Part shown: in pieces, positions 1 through 7,724 of the stretch | Numbering within the stretch: the first letter of the stretch is position 1 | Layout: every line of letters starts with the position of its first letter | NCBI GenBank assembly: GCA_947371415.1 | Contig: CANBPJ010000036.1 | Location: forward strand, 1 to 15,121 | Reading direction: 5' to 3' | Source of the DNA: Burkholderiaceae bacterium | GTDB taxonomy: Bacteria > Pseudomonadota > Gammaproteobacteria > Burkholderiales > Burkholderiaceae | Length of the DNA stretch: 15,121 nt | Notes under the pieces: model-generated | Databases searched by the model: none | Seen by the model: the letters and a program-made list of their open reading frames with translations, nothing else | What the model was told of the DNA's origin: nothing | Translations under genes and position numbers: made by a program

Positions 1-914
1 CCGATAACCAACATACGCTTTGGAATGCTCTTGAGCAATAAAGCGCCAGTGCTATCTACAATACGAGGATCTTCAGGCAAAAATGGAAGTTTTACTGGCT
101 GACTTCCCGCTGCAATGATCGCCTTCTGAAAACGAATGACTTCTTTTTCGCCTGCTAGATCCTGGCCCTCACCTTTGGTAAGCTCAACCTCAACGTGATT
201 AGCATCCAAGAAGCGACCCAGTCCACGCACTACCGTGACCTTGCGTGCTTTTGCCATGCCAGCCAGGCCGCCAGTAAGTTTTGCAATAACAGAATCTTTG
301 TAGCCACGAAGTTGATCAATTTCAATTTTCGGTGCGCCATAGCTAATGCCATGCTTTGACATCGTTTTTACTTCATCCATTACTGCAGTGGTATGAAGTA
401 ATGCCTTAGAAGGAATGCAGCCTACATTTAAGCAAACACCGCCCAATGTGGAATAACGCTCTACCAAAATCGTCTTGACTCCCAAGTCTGCACTTCGAAA
501 TGCAGCGCTGTAGCCACCGGGGCCAGCGCCTAATACAAGCACCTCACACTCATGATCCACTTTGCCACTATATTGACCAGCAATAGGAGCGCTAATGGCG
601 GCAGCAGCCACTGGTGAAGGAGCGGGGGTTGAAGGCGATGCCGAAGACGCAACAGATGATGCTGCTACTACCGCAGCTCCTGCTTCAATTTCAGCAACGA
701 TGCTGCCCTTACTGACCTTGTCGCCAGCCTTAACAGAAATACTCAGAATAGTTCCCGCTGCATCCGCTGGAACTTCCATGGTTGCTTTATCAGATTCCAG
801 AACAAGCAAAGGCTGCTCCTTTTCAATGACATCGCCTACTTTAATAAGCACCTCGATCACCGGTACATCTGAGTAATCGCCAATATCTGGAACAAGAATA
901 ATTTGCTTAGCCAT
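1..914 (-). CDS. lpdA: Dihydrolipoamide dehydrogenase (PDH E3) with N-terminal lipoyl domain, 3' part outside window
   Basis: E3 of the pyruvate dehydrogenase complex: a cytoplasmic FAD enzyme that reoxidises dihydrolipoamide and passes electrons to NAD+. About 304 codons are present and the C-terminus lies beyond the left edge. Residues 1-76 form a lipoyl domain with the lipoylation motif SDKAT (Lys43). An Ala/Ser/Pro linker (about 77-112) leads into the flavoprotein part, with the FAD-binding GAGPGG at 129-134 and the redox-active disulfide motif GGVCLNVGCIPSK (Cys161, Cys166). An E3 with its own lipoyl domain is known from beta-proteobacteria such as Neisseria and Ralstonia; ordinary E3 is about 475 aa without it. 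The start is supported by an AAGGAGA ribosome binding site that partly overlaps the aceF stop codon, 9 nt upstream. It is the third gene of aceE-aceF-lpdA. The window does not show the NAD and dimerisation domains, so intactness cannot be judged. Confidence 0.95.
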   Translation of the reverse strand, partial: MAKQIILVPDIGDYSDVPVIEVLIKVGDVIEKEQPLLVLESDKATMEVPADAAGTILSISVKAGDKVSKGSIVAEIEAGAAVVAASSVASSASPSTPAPSPVAAAAISAPIAGQYSGKVDHECEVLVLGAGPGGYSAAFRSADLGVKTILVERYSTLGGVCLNVGCIPSKALLHTTAVMDEVKTMSKHGISYGAPKIEIDQLRGYKDSVIAKLTGGLAGMAKARKVTVVRGLGRFLDANHVEVELTKGEGQDLAGEKEVIRFQKAIIAAGSQPVKLPFLPEDPRIVDSTGALLLKSIPKRMLVI

Positions 915-923
915 ATCTTCTCC

Positions 924-2237
924 TTATAGCGCTGCGCGACGGAAGTCGGACATCAGCTGGGCGATATAGACATTGAAACGCGTTGCCAATGCGCCATCAA
1001 TCACACGGTGGTCAGCACTTAATGACAATGGGCAAATTAAGCGTGGTACAAATTGTTTGCCATCCCAAACCGGTTTAATGGCAGCTTTACTCACACCCAA
1101 AATCGCCACCTCAGGTGCATTTACGATAGGTGAAAAGTAAGTGCCACCAATGCCGCCTAAAGAGGAAATAGTAAAACTAGCACCCTGCATTTGTTCAGGC
1201 TTTAATTTTCCATCACGGGCTAACGCAGCCAACTCTGAGGTTTCACGAGCAAGCTCGAAAATACCTTTTTTATCGGCATCACGAATTACTGGCACCACTA
1301 GACCATTGGGCGTATCGGCAGCAAATGCGATATTAAAATACTTCTTCAATACCAGGTCATCGCCGTCAATAGAGCTATTGAACTCAGGATATTTCTTGAG
1401 CGCCGCTACAGCAGCCTTCATCAGGAAAGCCAACATGGTAATTTTAAGACCCTGCTTTTCATTCTCTTTATTGGTGAGAACTCTAAATGCCTCTAGATCA
1501 GTAATATCTGCATCTTCGTGATAAGTCACTGCAGGAATCATGACCCAGTTGCGGCCCAAATTTGCGGCAGTGAGCTTCTTAATACGATTTAAGGGTTGAC
1601 GCTCTGTATCACCAAATTTGGAGAAATCTACCTTAGGCCATGGAATTAAATTCAGACCGCCCAAGCTTCCACCTAATGCAGCAGGGCTAGTTCCGGCACC
1701 ACCACTCATGGCAGCCTTTATAAAAGCCTGCACGTCTTCTTGAGTAATTCTTCCCTTAGGGCCAGAGCCTTTTACTTGATGAACTGCAACACCAAGCTCA
1801 CGAGCAAACTTACGCACTGAAGGACTTGCGTGACTTGCGGTCGGATCAATCTCTACTGGAGTGCTGCTCACAGGCGGTGGTGCTGGAGCGCGAACAATTG
1901 GTGGCTCTACTTTAGGAGCGGGTGCTGCTACTGACTCAACTTTTACTGCTGCAGGAGCGGGAGTGGCTTGAGCAGCGGCTGGAGCCATCGCATCCCCACT
2001 CTCTTCGAGCACTAGAACAATGGCGCCCTCGGAGATAGAGTCACCCACCTTAACCTTCACCTCTTTCACCACACCAGAGTGCGATGATGGAACATCCATT
2101 GTGGCCTTGTCAGACTCTAAAACAACAATAGACTGCTCTTTCTCAACGCGATCACCGGCTTTTACCAATACCTCGATGACAGGCACATCTGTGTAATCCC
2201 CAATATCCGGGACTTTAATATCAATTAGTTGGCTCAT
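924..2237 (-). CDS. aceF: Dihydrolipoamide acetyltransferase, E2 component of pyruvate dehydrogenase
   Basis: E2 core of the pyruvate dehydrogenase complex; it transfers the acetyl group from lipoyl-lysine to CoA. The 437-aa protein has one lipoyl domain (1-78, lipoylated Lys44 in ESDKAT), a long Ala/Pro/Val linker (about 80-136), a peripheral subunit-binding domain (about 137-174, beginning SPSVRKFAREL and containing GPKGRIT), and a catalytic acyltransferase domain (about 205-437). The active-site DHRVIDG motif sits at 409-415, with His410 as the expected catalytic base. E. coli AceF has three lipoyl domains; a single one is common in other bacteria. It lies 15 nt after aceE and 9 nt before lpdA, so co-transcription is near certain. 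An AAGAGA element upstream of the ATG is a modest ribosome binding site. The length and the order of domains are complete. The acetyltransferase specificity rather than 2-oxoglutarate E2 is inferred from linkage to aceE. Confidence 0.97.
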   Translation of the reverse strand: MSQLIDIKVPDIGDYTDVPVIEVLVKAGDRVEKEQSIVVLESDKATMDVPSSHSGVVKEVKVKVGDSISEGAIVLVLEESGDAMAPAAAQATPAPAAVKVESVAAPAPKVEPPIVRAPAPPPVSSTPVEIDPTASHASPSVRKFARELGVAVHQVKGSGPKGRITQEDVQAFIKAAMSGGAGTSPAALGGSLGGLNLIPWPKVDFSKFGDTERQPLNRIKKLTAANLGRNWVMIPAVTYHEDADITDLEAFRVLTNKENEKQGLKITMLAFLMKAAVAALKKYPEFNSSIDGDDLVLKKYFNIAFAADTPNGLVVPVIRDADKKGIFELARETSELAALARDGKLKPEQMQGASFTISSLGGIGGTYFSPIVNAPEVAILGVSKAAIKPVWDGKQFVPRLICPLSLSADHRVIDGALATRFNVYIAQLMSDFRRAAL

Positions 2238-2252
2238 AGTATCTATCTCTTA

Positions 2253-4949
2253 TCAAACCGTCATTGGGTTTGGTTTGGTGGTATCGATCTCGTATTTCTG
2301 AATTGCCTCGGCAAGCTTTTGGCGATCAAGCTGTCCAGCATCTACCAAAGAACGTAATGCTGTGAGAACAACCCAACGGCGATCCACCTCAAAGAAGTCG
2401 CGCAATTTTTCACGAGTGTCCGAGCGCCCAAAACCATCCGTACCTAATACCTCAAAGCGGCGACCCATATGCTGAATAGCTGGACGAATTTGCTCAGCAA
2501 ATAAACGCACATAGTCAGTTGCAGCAATCACTGGTCCGACGGTATCTTTCAGGCACTTCTCTACGTGGGATAACACTGGTGCAGTGGTTGGGTTGAGAAG
2601 ATTGTTGCGATGAACCCCAGTCCAGTCACGACCCAACTCAGTAAAGCTTGGACAACCCCACAAATCAGAGGCAATGCCCCAATCTTTATGCAAGATTTCT
2701 GCCGCTTCAATAACTTCACGGAAGATCGTGCCAGAACCTAAGAGCTGTACGCGTAATTTTGCATTGGTGTCACCAACAGATTTAAGTTTGTACATGCCTT
2801 TGATGATGTCTTGCTCTGCGCCTTTTGGCATAGCAGGGTGAGCATAGTTTTCATTCATCAAGGTGATGTAGTAATAGACATCCTCTTGCTCGGCTAGCAT
2901 GCGACGCATGCCATCCTGAATCACAACCGCCACTTCAAACGAGAATGAGGGGTCGTAGCTGATGCAGTTTGGAACGGCAGCGCTCCAAACTTGGCTATGG
3001 CCATCTTCATGCTGCAAACCTTCACCATTGAGAGTGGTCCTACCAGCAGTGCCTCCCAGCAAGAAGCCGCGGCTACGCATATCGCCAGCAGCCCAAGCTA
3101 AATCGCCAATGCGCTGGAAGCCAAACATGGAATAGAAGATGTAGAACGGCAGCATCGGCACACCATGCGTTGAGTAAGAAGTTGCCGCAGCAATCCAATC
3201 GCACATACCGCCAGCCTCGTTAATACCTTCTTGCAAAATCTGGCCAGTCTTGTCTTCTTTGTAGAACATCAATTGATCATGATCTTCTGGGGTGTAGAGC
3301 TGACCCAATTGACTCCAAATACCTAGCTGGCGAAACATACCCTCCATACCAAATGTACGTGACTCATCAGGAACAATAGGAACCACGCGCTTACCAAGAA
3401 CCTTGTCACGCACAATCGTATTAAGCATGCGAACAAATGCCATGGTGGTGGAGATCTCGCGACCTTCGGAAGTGGCTTCTAGTAAAGGAGCGAATACTTC
3501 TAAGGCTGGAACAGGCAGACTCTCAGCCTTCATACGACGCTGCGGTAAGTAGCCACCAAGCTCTTGACGGCGAGCTTTCATGTACTCAAGCTCTGGACTA
3601 CCTTCAGCAAACTTCACTAAAGGCATTTCTTCCAATTGCTCATCCTTGACGGGAATCTCAAAGCGATCACGGAAACGACGCACGTCATCTGAATTCATCT
3701 TTTTTGCTTGGTGGGCAATATTCATCGCCTCACCAGAACCACCCATACCATAACCCTTAATGGTGTGAGCCAAAATAACGGTAGGTTGATCTTTGTGATT
3801 TACAGCCGAATGAAAAGCTGCAAATACTTTATGGGGATCATGTCCGCCACGATTCAGCTGCCAAATCTCATCATCACTCCAGTCGCTCACCAACGCTTTT
3901 AACTCAGGTGTATTAAATACAATCTCACGAACATAGGCGCCATTCTTAGCCTTCATGGTTTGATATTGACCATCAACGATTTCGCCGAGACGCTGCATCA
4001 AGATGCCTTTTTTGTCACGTGCAAATAAAGCATCCCAATGACCACCCCAAACTACTTTGATGACATTCCAACCTGCGCCACGGAACTCGCCTTCGAGTTC
4101 TTGAATAATCTTGCCGTTGCCTCGAACCGGACCGTCAAGACGCTGCAAGTTACAGTTCACCACAAAGATGAGGTTATCTAATTTTTCACGCCCGGCCATG
4201 CCGATTGCACCAAGTGATTCTGGCTCATCAGTCTCACCATCACCCAAGAAGGCCCATACTTTTCGACCTTCGGCCTTAATAAATCCTCGGTCCTGCATAT
4301 AGCGCATAAAACGCGCTTGATAAATAGCCATGATCGGGCCAAGTCCCATAGACACGGTTGGGAACTGCCAGAAATCTGGCATCAACCAAGGATGTGGATA
4401 GCTTGAAATACCTTTGCCGCCGACTTCTTGACGGAAATTATTGAGCTGCTCTTCAGCTAAGCGACCCAACATATAAGCGCGGGCATAAACTCCAGGAGCG
4501 GAATGTCCTTGAACAAATATGAGATCGCCACCATGGTCTGGGGATGGAGCATGCCAGAAATGATTAAAGCCAACGTCATACAGGGTGGCTGCAGACTGGA
4601 ACGATGAAATATGTCCACCAACGTTAGTATCTTTGTTGGCGCGCAGGACCATAGCCATAGCATTCCAACGTGTATATGAACGAATTCTGTGCTCTACATT
4701 TTGATCACCAGGTAGGCGCGCTTGCTGCTCTACAGGAATCGTATTGATGTAGGGTGTTTCTGCATGGAATGGCTGATTTACACCATTAACTCGTGCATGA
4801 GAAATTTGTTGATCAATGAGATAGGCAGCTCTTTCTGGCCCCTCATTCCGAATAACGCCATCTAGCGCCTGCAACCACTCTTGGGTTTCATCTGGATCCG
4901 CATCCTGCTTGCCTGCGCTACCCAAAATTTGATCTGGAACTGCTGCCAT
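2253..4949 (-). CDS. aceE: Pyruvate dehydrogenase E1 component, homodimeric
   Basis: Thiamine-diphosphate-dependent decarboxylase that oxidises pyruvate and acetylates the lipoyl group of E2, committing carbon to acetyl-CoA. The 898-aa protein matches the single-chain AceE type (E. coli 887 aa), not the split alpha/beta E1. The ThDP/Mg-binding motif is visible as GDGETDE at 236-242, ending with NCN at 265-267, about 28 residues later. Other AceE-like blocks include GGHISSFQSAATLYDVGFNH (111-130) and the segment QGHSAPGVYARAYMLGRL (147-164). The start has a strong GGAGG ribosome binding site 6 nt upstream (4956-4960). It is the first gene of the operon and faces a divergent sensor kinase across 203 bp. 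A candidate sigma70 promoter lies at 5001-5029. No PdhR-type repressor gene is seen nearby, so the adjacent two-component system is a reasonable but unproven candidate regulator. Confidence 0.97.
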   Translation of the reverse strand: MAAVPDQILGSAGKQDADPDETQEWLQALDGVIRNEGPERAAYLIDQQISHARVNGVNQPFHAETPYINTIPVEQQARLPGDQNVEHRIRSYTRWNAMAMVLRANKDTNVGGHISSFQSAATLYDVGFNHFWHAPSPDHGGDLIFVQGHSAPGVYARAYMLGRLAEEQLNNFRQEVGGKGISSYPHPWLMPDFWQFPTVSMGLGPIMAIYQARFMRYMQDRGFIKAEGRKVWAFLGDGETDEPESLGAIGMAGREKLDNLIFVVNCNLQRLDGPVRGNGKIIQELEGEFRGAGWNVIKVVWGGHWDALFARDKKGILMQRLGEIVDGQYQTMKAKNGAYVREIVFNTPELKALVSDWSDDEIWQLNRGGHDPHKVFAAFHSAVNHKDQPTVILAHTIKGYGMGGSGEAMNIAHQAKKMNSDDVRRFRDRFEIPVKDEQLEEMPLVKFAEGSPELEYMKARRQELGGYLPQRRMKAESLPVPALEVFAPLLEATSEGREISTTMAFVRMLNTIVRDKVLGKRVVPIVPDESRTFGMEGMFRQLGIWSQLGQLYTPEDHDQLMFYKEDKTGQILQEGINEAGGMCDWIAAATSYSTHGVPMLPFYIFYSMFGFQRIGDLAWAAGDMRSRGFLLGGTAGRTTLNGEGLQHEDGHSQVWSAAVPNCISYDPSFSFEVAVVIQDGMRRMLAEQEDVYYYITLMNENYAHPAMPKGAEQDIIKGMYKLKSVGDTNAKLRVQLLGSGTIFREVIEAAEILHKDWGIASDLWGCPSFTELGRDWTGVHRNNLLNPTTAPVLSHVEKCLKDTVGPVIAATDYVRLFAEQIRPAIQHMGRRFEVLGTDGFGRSDTREKLRDFFEVDRRWVVLTALRSLVDAGQLDRQKLAEAIQKYEIDTTKPNPMTV

Positions 4950-5000
4950 AAACTGCCTCCATTAGTTACATCGGTGTTATTCACTCACTCTATAGGCAAT

Positions 5001-5029
5001 ATTCTAGGAAGGTCTATGGGTGTAAACAA
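5001..5029 (-). promoter_or_regulatory. Candidate sigma70 promoter of the aceE-aceF-lpdA operon
   Basis: Read on the minus strand, the sequence is TTGTTT (5029-5024), a 17-nt spacer, then TAGAAT (5006-5001). The -10 box matches the TATAAT consensus at 5 of 6 positions and the spacer is optimal, while the -35 matches at only 3 of 6. Transcription would begin near 4993-4995, giving a leader of about 45 nt that carries the GGAGG ribosome binding site. A weak -35 with a good -10 fits a promoter helped by an activator, but this is a pattern match only. Confidence 0.4.
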
Positions 5030-5037
5030 GCAATTTT

Positions 5038-5068
5038 CCACATAATGATAGTATTTCTCACAATGTGG
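5038..5068. promoter_or_regulatory. Inverted repeat CCACAT-N19-ATGTGG, possible operator
   Basis: A perfect 6-bp inverted repeat (CCACAT at 5038-5043, ATGTGG at 5063-5068) has arm centres 25 bp apart; allowing one mismatch, 8 of 9 outer positions pair. It lies about 9 bp upstream of the candidate aceE -35 box, so its arms would be centred near -46 and -71 of aceE transcription. That is a normal distance for an activator, and the site also lies upstream of the divergent kinase gene. The bound protein is unknown; the FixJ-like regulator encoded next door is the obvious candidate. Confidence 0.35.
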
Positions 5069-5075
5069 TAATTTG

Positions 5076-5086
5076 TTGCAATGCAA
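5076..5086. repeat. Short palindrome TTGCA-A-TGCAA
   Basis: An 11-bp odd-centred palindrome lies between the longer inverted repeat and the kinase gene. An overlapping alternative symmetry pairs ATTTG (5071-5075) with CAAAT (5084-5088). It is too short to be a terminator, and it has no poly-T tract. It may be a protein-binding half of the divergent control region, but an element this short can occur by chance in AT-rich DNA. Confidence 0.25.
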
Positions 5087-5152
5087 ATAGACTCCAAAAT
5101 ACTTGCAAATACAGCGGATAACGATGTGAATCAGGCAAAATAAGCGGATTAC

Positions 5153-7687
5153 ATGAAAAAATTTGCATTTTCAATCTGGCAACTCAAGCCTGTGAAGTGG
5201 CTCCGACGTATACGGGGTTTTAAGCTTGTCTACACCCCATTAATCGCGATTGTGCTTTTTACCGTAGTCATGGGGGTCATCATGGGCACCCTGCAGCTGC
5301 AAGAAAAGAGTCAGCAGGAAGCCGCCCTATTTAGAGAGCTCTCATTTGCTAAGCAGCGCATTCAATTGCGCTTTGCAAACAACACCGATATTTTGCAATC
5401 CGTCGGGAGGGACTATGTTAGCTCGGGGGAGTCGGCTAAATCAAAAGATAACGTCATTGTTCAGGCCGAAAATCTACTGCAGAGCAATCATGAGATTGCT
5501 CAAATAATGTGGATCAATGAAGCTGGGCAGCGTCAGTGGAAAATCCCACCAGACAACCTCAAGACGGATTGGTTCAACAAGGTTGAAAATGCCGGAAGCC
5601 TAAACCAAGCCCTGAAAAAAACCATTGAGTTAAGTGCTGCAACCAATAGACCAGCTTTTAGTCAATTTATCTCGCTGGAAGTTCCAAGCGATGAAATTAT
5701 CTCCAAAGAAATCCGCAATGTTTTTTGGCAAGCAGTTCCTCAGATGTCTGGGGGTGAAATCAAGGGCATGGTTGCAGTCCTCTATACAACGCAAGGACTA
5801 CTCGAGATGATCCCCGGGGAGCTTAAAGGACTATACCGATTCACCCTGATTACGGATGGTGAAAAAGTTCTTGCGATTTCATCCGATAAAAATACGCCAA
5901 AGCGTGCTTTTAGCAACCAAACCAGTCTTGATATTGGCGTACTTAGCCCAAACCTTAGTCTGCGCATCGATACCTATCCACCGCCTACAAATCTTACTTT
6001 TAGAATGCTGATTGGCGTAGTGCTGGGTTTGAGTGCGTTCGTTATTTGGAGTCTGTGGTCTGTATTAAAGCAAATGCAGGTTCGCCAAGAAGCAGAAGCC
6101 AATCTTCGTGCAGAGACTAATTTTCGTAGCGCCATGGAAAACTCAACTCCAGTGGGTATTCGCGCTCACGACATGAATAAAACAATCACTTATGTAAACC
6201 CGGCATTTTGCGATATGACAGGCTGGTCTGCCAAAGAGCTGATTGGACAAAACCCACCCTTTGCCTTTTGGCCTGAAGATCAAAAAGGAGAGCTCACCGA
6301 GAAAATGAATAAAGCCCTCACGCTTGCCTTAAGCCAAGAAAAGAACATTGGTATTGAGGGTTCAATTTTGCATCGCAATGGCAATATCATTCAAACGCGC
6401 ACCTTTATCGCTCCATTAATTAATGAAAAAGGAATTCAAGCCGGCTGGGTCACCTCTTTAATTGATATTTCTGAACCGAAGAAAATTCGCGAGGAATTAG
6501 CCGCCTCACAAGAGCGCTTCGTGACCGTATTGGAGAGCTTAGATGCTGCAGTTTCAGTGGTATCCAATGAAACTGGAGAGCTATTATTTGCCAATCGCTT
6601 TTACCGCGAACGTTTTGGCAACACCTCTAAGGGTCATTTTGAGTTGGCGGGTGGTGACACCATCCAAAATACAACGCAAGCTCAGACCGAAAAATCTAGT
6701 GGTACCTTGTCTATCGACATGTCACCGCCCTCCCTTTACCAGGAATCCGAGTCAGAGGAAATTCAACTACTTGATGAGGCTAAAGGAACTTCAAGGTGGT
6801 ATGAGGTTCGCAGACGTTTTGTCCCTTGGGTAGATGGGCATTTGGCGCAACTTCTGATTGCGACTGACATTACGATTCGTATTGAGGCGGATGATTTATC
6901 TCGCCAACAAGAGGAGCGCATGCAATTTACTAGCCGTTTAACCACCATGGGTGAGATGGCTTCCTCATTAGCCCATGAGTTAAACCAACCTCTTGCTGCG
7001 ATCTCAAACTACTGCATGGGTGTGGCAAAACGCCTACAAGGGCATATAGACCCAACTCTACAAAAAGACATTCTTCCTGCGCTAGAAAAAGCATCTGATC
7101 AAGCACATCGCGCTGGAACCATTATTCAGCGCATCAAGGGCTTTGTGAAGCGCAGTGAACCACAACGTAAATCCTGCGAAATCAGTGAAATCATCAATGA
7201 TGCAGTTGGTTTGGTGGAGATTGAAGCGCATCGACATCGTCTCAGCATCAGCACCGAGATAGCGGAAAATCTACCCAAGGTTGACTTAGATCCAGTCTTA
7301 ATTCTGCAAGTGCTGGTCAACCTCCTCAAAAATTCTCTAGATAGCTTGAGGGAGGTTTACCCTCTATCATCACGCTGGTCAGCCCCTCCAGTCCAGATTT
7401 CAGCAGATCTCGATACCAGCACCTTTCCCGCTATGTTGCGCATCCAAGTGACTGATAGTGGTGGTGGAATCGCACAATCGGTCATTGAGCGCATGTTTGA
7501 ACCCTTTTTTAGCACCAAAATTGATGGAATGGGCATGGGATTAAATATTTGCCGATCCGTCATTGAGTCACACCAAGGTCGTCTTTGGGCGAAGAATCGA
7601 ATGGATGCAGAACATACAAAGCTATCTGGCTGCACCTTTACAATACTATTACCCATAGAATCCCCGGGCTCTAAGGCCAATATTTAA
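5153..7687 (+). CDS. Membrane PAS sensor histidine kinase, FixL/DctB-type catalytic region
   Basis: Sensor kinase of 844 aa. Two membrane segments are visible (about 25-47 and 284-306), enclosing a periplasmic domain of about 235 residues; its GEIKGMVAVLYTTQGLLEMI segment resembles Cache-type sensors. A cytoplasmic PAS follows (about 324-442, with YVNPAFCDMTGWSAKELIGQ), then a second, degenerate PAS (about 454-580) with a Ser/Glu-rich insertion near 497-547. The H-box GEMASSLAHELNQPLAAISN places the phosphorylated His at 608. The ATPase domain shows the N-box (VNLLKNSLDSL, 722-732), G1 (DSGGGIA, 768-774), F-box (FEPFFSTK) and G2 (GMGMGLNI). The H-box is very like FixL, but no His is present at 368-400, where FixL's haem-ligand helix would fall. 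It is followed by a FixJ-like regulator and transcribed away from aceE. The ribosome binding site is weak (AGCGGA). The signal is unknown; the locus may match the fixL-named genes of other Burkholderiaceae, which I could not check. Confidence 0.9.
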   Translation: MKKFAFSIWQLKPVKWLRRIRGFKLVYTPLIAIVLFTVVMGVIMGTLQLQEKSQQEAALFRELSFAKQRIQLRFANNTDILQSVGRDYVSSGESAKSKDNVIVQAENLLQSNHEIAQIMWINEAGQRQWKIPPDNLKTDWFNKVENAGSLNQALKKTIELSAATNRPAFSQFISLEVPSDEIISKEIRNVFWQAVPQMSGGEIKGMVAVLYTTQGLLEMIPGELKGLYRFTLITDGEKVLAISSDKNTPKRAFSNQTSLDIGVLSPNLSLRIDTYPPPTNLTFRMLIGVVLGLSAFVIWSLWSVLKQMQVRQEAEANLRAETNFRSAMENSTPVGIRAHDMNKTITYVNPAFCDMTGWSAKELIGQNPPFAFWPEDQKGELTEKMNKALTLALSQEKNIGIEGSILHRNGNIIQTRTFIAPLINEKGIQAGWVTSLIDISEPKKIREELAASQERFVTVLESLDAAVSVVSNETGELLFANRFYRERFGNTSKGHFELAGGDTIQNTTQAQTEKSSGTLSIDMSPPSLYQESESEEIQLLDEAKGTSRWYEVRRRFVPWVDGHLAQLLIATDITIRIEADDLSRQQEERMQFTSRLTTMGEMASSLAHELNQPLAAISNYCMGVAKRLQGHIDPTLQKDILPALEKASDQAHRAGTIIQRIKGFVKRSEPQRKSCEISEIINDAVGLVEIEAHRHRLSISTEIAENLPKVDLDPVLILQVLVNLLKNSLDSLREVYPLSSRWSAPPVQISADLDTSTFPAMLRIQVTDSGGGIAQSVIERMFEPFFSTKIDGMGMGLNICRSVIESHQGRLWAKNRMDAEHTKLSGCTFTILLPIESPGSKANI

Positions 7688-7724
7688 TTTATGCAATTTT
7701 TTAGATTTATCTGTGAAAGCGAAT

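Larger units (their letters stand above)
4950..5152. other. Divergent intergenic region between aceE and the sensor kinase gene
   Basis: This is the only sizeable non-coding stretch in the window (203 bp, AT-rich). It must hold the promoters for the left-hand PDH operon and the right-hand kinase operon. It contains the aceE ribosome binding site, a plausible minus-strand promoter, one long-spaced inverted repeat, one short palindrome, and a pair of GCGGAT(A/T)AC direct repeats (5114-5122 and 5144-5152), the second abutting the kinase ATG. No convincing -35/-10 pair was found for the plus strand; the best candidates match only 4 of 6 bases at -10. No small ORF or structured RNA was recognised. 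Confidence 0.8.

Noticed and set aside
595..876. Plus-strand 93-codon Ala/Thr-rich open frame
   Set aside because: It is antisense to the lipoyl domain and Ala/Pro linker of lpdA, has low-complexity composition and no family features; it is a shadow of the real gene.
5063..5080. Sigma54-like sequence GTGG-TAATTTGTTGCA upstream of the kinase gene
   Set aside because: It resembles -24/-12 elements (GG and TTGCA), but GG and GC are separated by 9 nt instead of the required 10, so it is not supported as a sigma54 promoter.
6122..6480. Haem-binding FixL-type PAS domain in the kinase
   Set aside because: The region aligning with the FixL haem-ligand helix (residues about 368-400) has no histidine; the nearby His407 lies in a later strand.
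7713..7724. GTG start for the response regulator
   Set aside because: It is possible, but no Shine-Dalgarno sequence precedes it and it adds only four residues; the ATG at 7725 was preferred with modest confidence.
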